Below, one piece after another: positions 1-8,984 of a stretch of 64,000 bases of DNA. The translations under genes and the position numbers were made by a program. The stretch comes from DAINPP01 sp963667315 (GTDB lineage Bacteria > Thermotogota > Thermotogae > MWEM01). The DNA is taken from contig OY763325.1 of assembly GCA_963667315.1 (NCBI GenBank), positions 868,001 through 932,000 of the forward strand, written 5' to 3'. Positions within the stretch are counted from its first letter, which is position 1. Each line of letters begins with the position of its first letter. The notes beneath the pieces are model-generated. The model worked only from the letters and a program-made list of their open reading frames with translations. It was not told the DNA's origin and did no database searches.

Positions 1-1
1 T

Positions 2-46
2 GAAAAACTTGTTGAAGAGGAAAGAAAAAATGAGCTTGAATCCTGA
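2..46 (+). CDS. 3' end of an upstream ORF, possibly the antiporter subunit preceding MnhD (partial)
   Basis: Frame 2 is open from the window edge and ends at a TGA at 44-46, giving a charged tail EKLVEEERKNELES. It would overlap the next gene start (ATG at 30) by 17 bases, a common arrangement in Mrp/Mbh antiporter operons, where a small MnhC/NuoK-like subunit often precedes MnhD. Only about 14 codons are visible, so identity is a guess from context. Confidence 0.3.
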   Translation, partial: EKLVEEERKNELES

Positions 47-1514
47 AATTATTCAACTTTTCATTATCCTGTCCATTTCTTTTCCTTTTCTCATCCCTTT
101 ATTCAAGAAATATGGGAAAATGATCCCATTATTACACATCGGTCTTGGTATGATCATGCTTATATTCTATTGGGCATCCAGAGATTATAATGATATCACT
201 ATTATTTTTGGCGGTCATAATGCGTTGAATGGTATAGAAATACTGTTTGATTTCAACAGTTCTATCTTTCTTCTTTCAACGTATATTGTTTTTTTTTGCG
301 TCCTGTTTTATACATTTTCCGAGCGAAATGATTGGAAATACTATTTTCTGATAAATCTGCTAATGGCAGATTTAACTTGTCTATTCATGGCAAATGATCT
401 ATTCAATATTTACGTGACACTTGAATTGTTATCGTTAATCTGTTATCTATTAATCTCTTATAAAAACAAGCGTTTACAAATTTGGGCAAGCTTAAAATAC
501 ATGATCCTTGGAGCTATCAGTTTTAACATTTATATACTTGGTGTTGCGATGATTTATAATTCTACCGGTTCACTTAACCTATCTTCCCTCAGTAATATGG
601 CTGTCAATACGCTTCCTGTTTTATTGATATTCTTCACATTGCTTGTAAAATCAGGTTTCTTTTTTTTCAGTATGTGGTTGCCACTTGCCCAATCAGAATC
701 TGAGAGTCAAGTTTCAGCAATCTTGTCCTCAGCTGTCGATAAAGCAGGGTTATTCCTGATATTGAGACTGAAGAACGTCTTCCATTTACAAGAACTGGAT
801 ATATTTTTAACTTCGGCTGCCGTTATCACAATCATCTTCGGAACTTTCTTCTCTATCAAGCAGAAAAATATTAAAATGATTTTGGGATTTAGTACGATGT
901 CTCAAATGGGTATTTTACTTCTTGGAAGTGGAACAGCCGTTATTTTATACGCCTTTTCACATTCTATAATAAAAACAATCTTATTTTTAACAAGCGGATA
1001 TATTTATTCGAAATATGGCACAAATAACCTTTTTAAAAGAACTTTTAAGCTGCCTAAAAGCTTTTTTCTCTCTTCATGGGTTGCCTATCTATCAATTTCA
1101 GGCTTGCCTTTTTTTCTCGGAAGTATATACAAACATAATATTAAAAATGGACAGCCTGAATTATTAAAATATTTGCTAGTCATAGCTACAATCGGTTCAA
1201 TAGTTGCTATCGGAAGGATCCTTTTCAGGCTAAGGATTTCAAAGAGTGAAACGGTATCTCCAACAAAAATGATAGCGATAATACTCCCACTGATTATTAG
1301 TTTGACAGTCGGAATCATCAGCACCCTTAACGATATTAAAGGGTACTATTTTATAGAAACTACATTACTTTTTGCTATCGGTTTGCTGATTTTGTATTTA
1401 ACAAAATCAAAGATCAGATACTGCTATAATTATAAGGTATTCAATTTATCCAATGCTATTTCTTATTACTATTTTATTTTGTTTTTCATGTTCTTAATCT
1501 GTATATTCTTTTAA
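30..1514 (+). CDS. Proton-translocating antiporter/complex I-type subunit, MnhD/NuoN-like (copy 1)
   Basis: Polytopic membrane protein of 494 residues, about 14 hydrophobic helices, of the NuoL/M/N-MnhA/D family that moves protons or sodium ions across the inner membrane. The family's key charged sites are visible: the glutamate in the VTLELLSL helix, the lysine in LLVKSGFFFF, the SAVDKAGLF lysine after a broken helix, and the HSIIKT motif. The ATG at 30 is preferred over an in-frame TTG at 9 because AGAGG lies 9 bases upstream. A paralogue of equal length follows after 14 bases, so these are the last two genes of an Mrp/Mbh-type multisubunit antiporter operon whose start is outside the window. 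The exact complex (Mrp, Mbh or Mbx) cannot be decided from here. Confidence 0.85.
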   Translation: MSLNPEIIQLFIILSISFPFLIPLFKKYGKMIPLLHIGLGMIMLIFYWASRDYNDITIIFGGHNALNGIEILFDFNSSIFLLSTYIVFFCVLFYTFSERNDWKYYFLINLLMADLTCLFMANDLFNIYVTLELLSLICYLLISYKNKRLQIWASLKYMILGAISFNIYILGVAMIYNSTGSLNLSSLSNMAVNTLPVLLIFFTLLVKSGFFFFSMWLPLAQSESESQVSAILSSAVDKAGLFLILRLKNVFHLQELDIFLTSAAVITIIFGTFFSIKQKNIKMILGFSTMSQMGILLLGSGTAVILYAFSHSIIKTILFLTSGYIYSKYGTNNLFKRTFKLPKSFFLSSWVAYLSISGLPFFLGSIYKHNIKNGQPELLKYLLVIATIGSIVAIGRILFRLRISKSETVSPTKMIAIILPLIISLTVGIISTLNDIKGYYFIETTLLFAIGLLILYLTKSKIRYCYNYKVFNLSNAISYYYFILFFMFLICIFF

Positions 1515-1528
1515 TTGAGGTGAACTTT

Positions 1529-3013
1529 TTGAATTTTTTCTCTATACAGTCCCTGATAATAATCTGTTTGTTTATCCCTTTCTCGATCCCACTGTTTAGA
1601 AAATATTGCAAAATAATACCGTTTTTTCAGATTATGATTATTTTTATTTTTTTGTTCCTCGTTTTTAAAAATCAGCATTTATTACCTTTAAAAGCTACTT
1701 TTGGTGGTTGGGATAATTTCAGAGGCGTTGAGATATTCTTTGATTTTAATTCCTTACTGTTCATAGCCAGTGCAAATATCGTATTCTTTTCCGTTTTATT
1801 GTACTCTCTTTCGTTAAAAAGAGATTGGAAATATTATTTTCTTATCAATCTGTTACTGACAAACCTAATCTGTTTATTTGTCGCTAATGACCTTTTTAAC
1901 GTCTATGTAACTTTGGAACTACTTTCTCTCCTTTCTTATCTATTAATCTCCTTTCAGATGAAAACAAGACAGATCTGGGCAAGTTTAAAATACATGCTTT
2001 TAGGAGCGATCGGATTCAGTTTTTTACTATTGGGAATCGCATTAATCTACAACCAGACCGGTACATTAAATTACTCTGTTTTGAAAACATATGATAACAT
2101 TTCAAATCTCCCGCTTATTCTGATTTTCACGGCTCTTCTCATAAAATCCGGTGTTTTTCTGTTTAGTATGTGGTTACCTTCCGCTCATTCTGAAGCTGAA
2201 GCAACTATTTCCGCTATATTATCCGCAATTATCGTTAAGGCAGGCTTATTTCATATCCTACGTCTCGGAAATATCGTAAATTCTGAGTTTATTAATAATT
2301 ATTTATTAACTGTTGGCATTATCAGCGCAGTAGCGGGGGCATATTTCGCCATAAAGCAAAAAGATTTAAAATTGATTCTGGCTTTCAGTACGATGTCACA
2401 AACCGGTTTTGTCTTGGAAGGGTGGAAGGATTTCGGTGCCTATTACGCTTTCTCACATTCTTTGTTTAAATCACTCTTATTTTTATCTGCCGGTTATTAT
2501 GCCTCTTTATTCAAATCTCGAAACATCACCGGAAAAAAAGAAACGGTACCTTTAATCCTATACCTTTCATTATGGGTAGGTTTTTTGTCCATCTCAGGTA
2601 TCCCATTGTTTGCAGGCTCTTTCTATAAGCATGAAATTATGGTGCATTGTAATGTCACAGGACATATCGCTTTAGTGGCCGCAACACTCGGTTCGGTTTT
2701 TTCAATCAGTAGAATTATTTTTAATCTAAAACCATCGAAAAAAATATTCATGCATATTTCAAAAGATTTATCACTTATCTTTTTATGTTGTGTAAGTGTT
2801 ATTTTCGGTTTCTCAACCGGGATAGATCATCTAAATATTAAAGAAATAGCGGAACCCCTCATAATAACACTTTTCGGATTCCTTTTATATACTTTCTTAA
2901 AACCCGTTGTTAAATTACAATATCCCTATAAGATATTCAAATTAACAAATGTCATGACGATATATATATTTATCATTGGTCTGCTTGCAACAATGACCTA
3001 TTTTGTGTTCTGA
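1529..3013 (+). CDS. Proton-translocating antiporter/complex I-type subunit, MnhD/NuoN-like (copy 2)
   Basis: Second 494-residue paralogue of the preceding gene, clearly similar along its whole length (shared NDLFNVYVTLELLSL, RQIWASLKYMLLGAI, IKSGVFLFSMWLPSAHSEAEA and FSHSLFKSLLFLSAGY blocks). The proton-channel glutamate, the lysine of LIKSG and the lysine of IIVKAGLF are retained, so it looks functional. I place the start at TTG 1529, with GAGGTG 6-8 bases upstream; an in-frame GTG at 1520 overlaps that ribosome binding site. The tail overlaps the convergent HD-GYP gene by 41 bases. Tandem MnhD-like subunits are known in Mrp/Mbh-type complexes, where each may form its own ion channel. Confidence 0.85.
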   Translation: MNFFSIQSLIIICLFIPFSIPLFRKYCKIIPFFQIMIIFIFLFLVFKNQHLLPLKATFGGWDNFRGVEIFFDFNSLLFIASANIVFFSVLLYSLSLKRDWKYYFLINLLLTNLICLFVANDLFNVYVTLELLSLLSYLLISFQMKTRQIWASLKYMLLGAIGFSFLLLGIALIYNQTGTLNYSVLKTYDNISNLPLILIFTALLIKSGVFLFSMWLPSAHSEAEATISAILSAIIVKAGLFHILRLGNIVNSEFINNYLLTVGIISAVAGAYFAIKQKDLKLILAFSTMSQTGFVLEGWKDFGAYYAFSHSLFKSLLFLSAGYYASLFKSRNITGKKETVPLILYLSLWVGFLSISGIPLFAGSFYKHEIMVHCNVTGHIALVAATLGSVFSISRIIFNLKPSKKIFMHISKDLSLIFLCCVSVIFGFSTGIDHLNIKEIAEPLIITLFGFLLYTFLKPVVKLQYPYKIFKLTNVMTIYIFIIGLLATMTYFVF

Positions 3014-4097
3014 GAAATGCTTCTATGATGAGAGGATCAAATTTTTCTTTTTGATTCTCTCGAATTTCTTCTATAGCAAATTCAAATGACTTTTCGGCTT
3101 TGTAGACACGCCTTGACGTAATGGCATCAAACACATCAGCAACTGAAACGATCTTCGAAAATAACCCAATCTCTCCATCTTTCAATCCTTTCGGGTAACC
3201 AGTTCCATCAAGTCTCTCATGATGTTCCAGAATTATTTCCTTTGTTAATTTTATGATCGTCCTCAACTCATCAGGATATTTTTGACCATCCGAATACTTT
3301 TTATCCGGGAAAGCTGCTTCAATTATCTCAAGGCCTTTTTTGCTATGTTCTTTAATAACTTCAAATTCTTCTTTTGTAAGTTTCCCGGGTTTATTTAAGA
3401 CATTCTCAGGTATTGCCAATTTCCCAATATCATGAATCGTCGCAGCAAGGCGCAACGCCTCAATGGAGAAAGGATTCAACTTCTCCAAAATATCATTCCT
3501 TTTCAACTTTCTGGCGATATACCACAATTCAATAGCAATTTTGTACGAATATTCACCTACACGTTGCATATGTGGGAACGTTTCATCACCTTTCAACTCG
3601 AGTATTTTTCTATAACTGGCAAATAAATCCTTTATATTTTCCAGTGCGCTGAAAAAAGAAGAAACACGTCGCACGGCATATGGAATTTTCTGTTGAATAA
3701 AATCTTTAAAAATGGGATTATGGAAAGGATTTTCTTTTGAAAGAATAATCAGAAAATATTGCTTATCACAGACTCTGCAAAGCGGTATTCTTAATTGAGA
3801 AAAAATCCTGCTTCGAATCATCATCTCTGCGAATTTGCTTACATTTCTCTGTGTTATGTACCGTAACGGTAACTCATCTATAACCGACGGACTGGTTTCC
3901 TTGAAGATATGCGGGATATCTTTTCTGTATATTTCTTCTTCAAAGTGAGGAGGAAAATCATCTGACATCGAAATCTGAAAAAGAGAATGTTTTCCATTCG
4001 TTTCGACTTCAGATAAAAAAACCGAAGTAATGTCTTCATTTTCTATAAACTTACAAATATCCGATAATAAATCATTACTGTAAAATAGATTATTCAC
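2973..4097 (-). CDS. HD-GYP domain cyclic-di-GMP phosphodiesterase-like protein
   Basis: 374 residues. The C-terminal half (about 190-370) is a complete HD-GYP domain: IHDIGKLAIP with the HD pair, the HHERLDGTGYP signature and DVFDAITSRRVYK, so it should bind metals and hydrolyse cyclic di-GMP or a related dinucleotide. The N-terminal half (about 1-180) has no motif I can name and has the size and layout of a GAF-like sensor. It is soluble, with no membrane segment. The start is GTG 4097 because GGTGGGGGA lies just upstream; the longer ORF from 4157 would begin inside a -10 box (4156-4161). It is convergent with, and overlaps, the antiporter gene by 41 bases. No GGDEF cyclase occurs in the window. 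Confidence 0.85.
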   Translation of the reverse strand: MNNLFYSNDLLSDICKFIENEDITSVFLSEVETNGKHSLFQISMSDDFPPHFEEEIYRKDIPHIFKETSPSVIDELPLRYITQRNVSKFAEMMIRSRIFSQLRIPLCRVCDKQYFLIILSKENPFHNPIFKDFIQQKIPYAVRRVSSFFSALENIKDLFASYRKILELKGDETFPHMQRVGEYSYKIAIELWYIARKLKRNDILEKLNPFSIEALRLAATIHDIGKLAIPENVLNKPGKLTKEEFEVIKEHSKKGLEIIEAAFPDKKYSDGQKYPDELRTIIKLTKEIILEHHERLDGTGYPKGLKDGEIGLFSKIVSVADVFDAITSRRVYKAEKSFEFAIEEIRENQKEKFDPLIIEAFLRTQNRSLLQADQ

Positions 4098-4155
4098 TAT
4101 TCCCCCACCAAACAATAAATAATGATAATAAAATTCTATACTTCTCCCCAAATGC

Positions 4156-4164
4156 ATTATAGCA
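4156..4164 (-). promoter_or_regulatory. Extended -10 promoter of the HD-GYP gene
   Basis: On the minus strand the sequence reads TGCTATAAT, an extended -10 element, about 55 bases upstream of the GTG start at 4097. The position 17 bases upstream (TAGATT) is a poor -35. Matches the TGnTATAAT pattern found at several other promoters in the window. Confidence 0.5.
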
Positions 4165-4246
4165 CAGTTGTTTCAGCAATCTAATTTTCTTTTGAATTTG
4201 TTTTAAATCCCCATTATATTTGAGTTTTAGAGAAGGCTAAATTCAC

Positions 4247-5473
4247 TTATCCCCAGAATTGATCAATCTGATTTTCATTCTTTTGTTCGGAAGGGTTAAT
4301 GTGTTCAAGAGCTGTTTTTTCAGTTTTCCCGTCTTTTATCATATCAAGAAATTCGACTGAAGTCTTTACGACTTGTCTCATTTCTACAAATTTATTATCG
4401 TGAAATGGCGAAGTTAATTTTTCCTGTAAAGTAGATATCACTTTATTTCCAAGTTTTATATTTGGTCTAATGCCATAGGCAGATGAATAAACAGTACTTA
4501 AAGAGTGGATTAAATCATCATACACTTCGGGTGAAACAGGTTTCAAGAGTTGAACGGTTGATTCAGAAGTAGTTGTCATTTCTGTCTTCAAGCGATCATA
4601 AAGAGCCAGATAACTCTTCACACCTCTTTCTGAATTGTCAAACCATTGAGGTGTCCCAAGCCAAATACAATAAAGATTCGGAAGCTCCTTTGAAGAAATC
4701 ATATCCATTATCCCTCTCAACGCCTCATACCCTTTCATAGAAGTATTTTTCCTTTGCTCCTGCATCAATTCCAGTTCGTCAAAAACAAGAATAACACCAC
4801 TATATTCAATGGCTTTGGATAATTTCAAAATATCCTTCAGAAAAAGAAAACTCTCTTCTCTATTGTCAACTTTTCTCGATATCTGGAGTTTTTTCAATTC
4901 GTTAAAACTAATCTTTCTACCGGACATCCAATCAACGATTTTCTTTTTCTCCTCATCCTGATTCAGAATATATGCTCTGACAAATGCAGATAATCCCATA
5001 TTGAAATCATTGGTAAACTCATAATCCAGAACTTTTTCTTTGATTCTCCCAAGAAACAATTCATCCTGCCCTCTTTCAATACCTTCCCCCTCCATCTCAA
5101 CAATCAATTTCTCAGTCCATTGCGAAAGAAGATAAAAGAGTGAATCACCTGAAAATTCCGGTGTAATGATACCGTTTATCATCGCCTGATAGGTTTCAAC
5201 TGGTTTGTTCAATGGGGGTTCTGAAACATAGATTGGCAGCAAATTATTTTCGAGACCCTTTTCAAGGGCTATTCTACCAAGCAGTGTTTTACCGGTTCCA
5301 TAATCACCAAGAAAGAGTTTTAGAGCACTTCCTCCCTTAGAAACAAACGTTATATCTTTTTTGAATATATTTATTTCGTCTTCTCTACCTTTCACAATTC
5401 TTCCTGCAGCTCCAAATGGAAGATCTGAACCATTTCTTAAAGAACGTATCATTTCTTCTTCGAATGATGGCAT
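4247..5473 (-). CDS. P-loop ATPase of the BREX BrxC/BrxD (DUF2791-like) type
   Basis: 408 residues. A Walker A motif GDYGTGKTLLG lies near residue 56 and a Walker B ILVFDELELM near 230, in a STAND/AAA-like fold. The N-terminal GAAGRIVKGREDEI and the GYEALRGIMDMI and LPNLYCIWLGTPQWF segments resemble the DUF2791/BrxD ATP-binding family known from BREX phage defence and from stand-alone loci. The start codon overlaps the stop of the upstream gene (TAATG), so the two are translationally coupled. No BREX methylase, PglZ phosphatase or BrxL protease lies nearby, so this is not a BREX locus. The family name is from memory of motifs; the role (nucleic-acid remodelling or a defence switch) is inferred. 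Confidence 0.65.
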   Translation of the reverse strand: MPSFEEEMIRSLRNGSDLPFGAAGRIVKGREDEINIFKKDITFVSKGGSALKLFLGDYGTGKTLLGRIALEKGLENNLLPIYVSEPPLNKPVETYQAMINGIITPEFSGDSLFYLLSQWTEKLIVEMEGEGIERGQDELFLGRIKEKVLDYEFTNDFNMGLSAFVRAYILNQDEEKKKIVDWMSGRKISFNELKKLQISRKVDNREESFLFLKDILKLSKAIEYSGVILVFDELELMQEQRKNTSMKGYEALRGIMDMISSKELPNLYCIWLGTPQWFDNSERGVKSYLALYDRLKTEMTTTSESTVQLLKPVSPEVYDDLIHSLSTVYSSAYGIRPNIKLGNKVISTLQEKLTSPFHDNKFVEMRQVVKTSVEFLDMIKDGKTEKTALEHINPSEQKNENQIDQFWG

Positions 5474-6294
5474 TACATCTCACCTCTTATCGATTTCAAA
5501 GCAATTTTGACTTTTGATTCTGTTAATGATTCTCCCCACATGATCATCATTTTATCTCTGATCGTTTTTATCTTGACAACCGGAACACCATCAACAATTA
5601 ATTTTCGACTTAATTTAGGAAGTGCAAACATAATTTTAGTCTGATCTTCCTCAATCTCAGTCCCCTTAAACCATACGCCATGCTGTTTTTTGAAGATTTG
5701 TTTCAGGATAACAACATCATCTATCGTCAAACTGCCAATTTTCTCATTGATTATTTTTTTAAAACTCTCATCTTCCGTTGTAATCTTCTTTTCTTCCATA
5801 CTTTTTAAAATGGGTTGCGGTTCATTTCCTCCGCTTTCTTTTGGAAGCTTTTTTTTCAAGTTCAAATCACTTTTATTTTCGGTAAGTATTGTAGTTTTCT
5901 TTTTTTTCTCTTTCATGATCTCATGATCCGGTAGCATCGAACTATTACTGTTCGATTTCTCATCTGTTCTTTTGATACTTCGCTTCAAATGAAGTGATTT
6001 GATGATGTCAGTATCACTTTTAATTTGTTCAAGTTCCTTTGATATCCTTCTATTTCTCTGATGATTCTGAGAATTATTCTCAGAAATGAGATCATTCAAT
6101 TGATTTTGATAAAAAGAAATTTTATTTTCAATTGCAGTAATTCTTTGAAGCAATTCATCGTTAATCGAAGCAAAATGTTTGATATCTTCATCCAACACTT
6201 TTCTCGTTTTTTCTTCATGCTCAGACAACCTATAATTTGTCCTCAGGATAAGAAAAAGGATCAGTACGGTAAGAATAATAATTATAAAATCCAT
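5473..6294 (-). CDS. Membrane-anchored coiled-coil protein with C-terminal helical DNA-binding-like domain
   Basis: 273 residues, family not recognised. Residues 1-18 form a single hydrophobic helix (IIIILTVLILFLILR), so it is probably anchored in the membrane with a cytoplasmic body. Residues 20-100 are a charged heptad-like coiled coil, 100-180 a Lys/Ser-rich linker, and the last 90 residues a compact domain starting IGSLTIDDVVILKQIFKK. That domain has helix-turn-helix spacing followed by a KLIVDGVPVVKIK strand pair, like a winged helix. It is the first gene of a pair with the ATPase downstream (1-base overlap). Ribosome binding site AGGGG precedes ATG 6294. The pairing suggests an ATPase tethered to, or regulated by, a membrane-bound DNA- or protein-binding partner. 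Confidence 0.6.
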   Translation of the reverse strand: MDFIIIILTVLILFLILRTNYRLSEHEEKTRKVLDEDIKHFASINDELLQRITAIENKISFYQNQLNDLISENNSQNHQRNRRISKELEQIKSDTDIIKSLHLKRSIKRTDEKSNSNSSMLPDHEIMKEKKKKTTILTENKSDLNLKKKLPKESGGNEPQPILKSMEEKKITTEDESFKKIINEKIGSLTIDDVVILKQIFKKQHGVWFKGTEIEEDQTKIMFALPKLSRKLIVDGVPVVKIKTIRDKMMIMWGESLTESKVKIALKSIRGEM

Positions 6295-6410
6295 AAAACG
6301 CCCCTATCATATAATAAGATAAATAATAAAAATAATAATAAACTCCACCCACATGAGTTAATTCATAGAAATTATAACATGAAATCTGATTTTTTATTTT
6401 CTTGTTTACC

Positions 6411-6445
6411 TTGATAACGAAAGTAACATCGTATATAATCGTTAT
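6411..6445 (+). promoter_or_regulatory. Sigma-70-type promoter with flanking inverted repeat (operator-like) for the GH2 gene
   Basis: TTGATA at 6411-6416 and TATAAT at 6434-6439 are separated by exactly 17 bases, the best canonical promoter in the window. The sequence ATAACGA (6414-6420) is repeated in inverted form as TCGTTAT (6439-6445), overlapping both promoter boxes, so a repressor binding there would block RNA polymerase. The start GTG is at 6468, giving a leader of roughly 20 bases with the ribosome site AAAGGTGG. Confidence 0.7.
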
Positions 6446-6467
6446 AATAAAAAAGGTGGCGATAACA

Positions 6468-8882
6468 GTGAGACAAATAGAACATTTTAATTTTAACTGG
6501 AAATACAAAAACAATTTTGATAAAAAATATATCCATAAAGAATACGATGATATAGATTTTGAGATTATAAATTTACCCCATTCAAACAAAATGCTACCCT
6601 ATAACAACATCAATGAAAAGGACTATCAATTTGAGAGTTGTTATAGAAAAACTTTTACACCATCCACCTATTTCAAAGATAAACTCGTTTTTCTTTGTTT
6701 TGGAGCGGTAATGAGTTACTGTATTGTTTATGTAAATGGCATTCACGCTGGGGAACATAAAGGCGGATATACGCCTTTCAAACTGAATATAACAGAATAT
6801 GTGAAATTTGATGAGGAAAATTGTATAACAATCTACGTCGATTCAAATGAACGAAAAGAAATCCCACCTTTTGGCTATGTAATTGATTATTTAACTTATG
6901 GGGGGATTTACAGAGAAGTCAGGATCGAATATTGTTCTGAAATATTTATAGAAAATTGTCTAATAAAAACTACGAATGTTCAGAAAGATAAAAAAACGCT
7001 CAGTTTAGATGTATACATTGCAAACCCTCAAAAAAACAGAGATAACCTCTTAATTAAATCTACAATAAAAAAGGAAGATAAAATTGTAAGAAGTTCTACA
7101 GAAAAAATAAAATTAACAAAGAAAACCGTGGAAAAATATTCTTTCAACTATGAAATCTCCGATATTGACTTATGGGATGTTGACAATCCAAATTTGTATC
7201 ATTTGACAATAGAACTTGAAATGAATGAGGATATCATTGATTCTCAAGCTTACAGATTCGGATTTCGAGAAGTTGAATTTACAAATGAAGGATTCTTTTT
7301 AAATGGGAAAAAGATTAAATTAAGAGGGTTGAACAGACACCAATCCTTCCCGTATTCAGGTTATGCGATGCCAAAGAGCGCGCAGTACAAAGATGCAGAA
7401 ATATTAAAAAAAGAACTTGGAGTAAATACTGTCAGGCTATCTCATTATCCCCAATCAGACCATTTCCTTGATAGATGCGATGAATTGGGCATTCTTGTAT
7501 TTGATGAAATACCGGGTTGGCAACACATTGGGGAAGCAGGCGATTGGTGGCAAATCACTAAACAACATGTAGAAGAAATGATAAAAAAAGACTGGAATCA
7601 CCCTTCGGTATTCATCTGGGGAGTAAGAATAAATGAATCACAGGATTGTGATAAACTCTACAAACAAACAAATGAAATTGCCAGAAGATTAGATAGCACA
7701 AGACCAACCGGCGGTGTCAGATGCATAAGGGGCAGTAAACTCCTTGAAGATGTTTATACTTATAATGATTTTATACACAATGGCATCAAAGGACCTTTAG
7801 ATAAGAGAAAGAATGTAACAAAAAAAACTGTTCCATATCTTATTACAGAACACAATGGTCATATGTTCCCCACTAAAAAATTTGATGATACAGCACATCG
7901 TGTAGAACACGCATTAAGACATCTCAGAGTTCTTGATGCCATGTACGGCGATACTGAAATCGCCGGTAGCATCGGTTGGTGTATGTTCGATTACAATACA
8001 CATAAGGAGTTTGGAAGCGGAGATAAGATCTGCTATCATGGCGTTATGGATATGTTCAGAATCCCAAAATACGCAGCCAGTGTTTATGCCTCACAGCAAG
8101 ATCAGATACCTGTTATGACTGTTTTGAGCAGCATGGACAATGGCGACCTAGAAGGTTCCATTCGAGGGGATGTTTACATCTTCTCTAATTGTAATTCGAT
8201 TAGAATGTATATCAACAACACCTTCATAAAGGAATTCTATCCGAGAAAAGATTTGTTCACAAATATTCCACATGCACCTTTTATCATTGATGATTTCATT
8301 GGAAATCAGATAAAAGAAAATGAAAGGTTCAGTGAAAAAGACGCTGAAACCGTCAAAAAACTCTTGAGTAAAATCAACAGGTCCGGAGGGCAATTTGGTC
8401 TTGCAGACAAAATGGTCTTTACCAAGATCGCTTTGAAATATAAAATGAATAAAAAAGACGCTGAAGATCTGTATTCAAAATATTTTGCCGGATGGGGAAG
8501 TGCCTCAACAGAATACAAATTTGAAGGATTGATAGCAGGTAAACGTGTAATAACTCAAACAAAATCACAAGTTTTCAAACCTGAATTATCGATTGAAATA
8601 GACAGTGATATTCTAACTGAAGAAGAAACATATGATACAACGAGAGTTGTTTTAAAACTTAAAAACGAATATGGTGATGATATCATCTATGCCAACGACG
8701 TCTTCAAATTAAGTATTGAAGGAGAAGCTGAAATCATTGGGCCAAAAATGATAGCACTGATCGGTGGAAGTCGTGCCTTCTGGATAAAATCAAATGGAAA
8801 AGCTGGAGAAGTCCTTTTAAGAATAGAGTCTGAAAGATTTGGGACAACAACTAAAATGATCCAGATCATAAAATCGAAATAA
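6468..8882 (+). CDS. Glycoside hydrolase family 2 (beta-galactosidase/beta-glucuronidase-like)
   Basis: 804 residues without signal peptide, so cytoplasmic. Layout follows GH2: an N-terminal jelly-roll sugar-binding domain (about 1-160), an immunoglobulin-like domain (160-270), then a TIM barrel beginning LRGLNRHQSFPYSGYAMP. Catalytic residues are visible: the acid/base glutamate in WGVRINES (near 390) and the nucleophile in ITEHNGH (near 460), followed by GSIGWCMFDYNTHKEFGSGD and a further C-terminal Ig-like region. The substrate (galactoside, glucuronide or another) cannot be read with confidence. The start is GTG 6468 behind AAAGGTGG; the upstream in-frame codons lie within the promoter. 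Alone in its transcription unit and apparently controlled by its own operator. Confidence 0.85.
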   Translation: MRQIEHFNFNWKYKNNFDKKYIHKEYDDIDFEIINLPHSNKMLPYNNINEKDYQFESCYRKTFTPSTYFKDKLVFLCFGAVMSYCIVYVNGIHAGEHKGGYTPFKLNITEYVKFDEENCITIYVDSNERKEIPPFGYVIDYLTYGGIYREVRIEYCSEIFIENCLIKTTNVQKDKKTLSLDVYIANPQKNRDNLLIKSTIKKEDKIVRSSTEKIKLTKKTVEKYSFNYEISDIDLWDVDNPNLYHLTIELEMNEDIIDSQAYRFGFREVEFTNEGFFLNGKKIKLRGLNRHQSFPYSGYAMPKSAQYKDAEILKKELGVNTVRLSHYPQSDHFLDRCDELGILVFDEIPGWQHIGEAGDWWQITKQHVEEMIKKDWNHPSVFIWGVRINESQDCDKLYKQTNEIARRLDSTRPTGGVRCIRGSKLLEDVYTYNDFIHNGIKGPLDKRKNVTKKTVPYLITEHNGHMFPTKKFDDTAHRVEHALRHLRVLDAMYGDTEIAGSIGWCMFDYNTHKEFGSGDKICYHGVMDMFRIPKYAASVYASQQDQIPVMTVLSSMDNGDLEGSIRGDVYIFSNCNSIRMYINNTFIKEFYPRKDLFTNIPHAPFIIDDFIGNQIKENERFSEKDAETVKKLLSKINRSGGQFGLADKMVFTKIALKYKMNKKDAEDLYSKYFAGWGSASTEYKFEGLIAGKRVITQTKSQVFKPELSIEIDSDILTEEETYDTTRVVLKLKNEYGDDIIYANDVFKLSIEGEAEIIGPKMIALIGGSRAFWIKSNGKAGEVLLRIESERFGTTTKMIQIIKSK

Positions 8883-8984
8883 AAAGTAAAATAAAAAATC
8901 GAAAACAGTTGCAAAATGCTTTTTATTGGTGTATACTACATGTGGGGTAATATTTTTTTATTATATGTGGGGGGTATAAGACAT

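Noticed and set aside
4247..6294. Complete BREX or Pgl defence locus
   Set aside because: No methylase, PglZ phosphatase, BrxL protease or helicase is adjacent; only an ATPase resembling BrxC/BrxD.
6230..6589. Minus-strand 119-residue ORF across the divergent promoter
   Set aside because: It overlaps the promoter and the starts of two good genes, is Tyr/Phe-rich from the A/T content and has no ribosome site.
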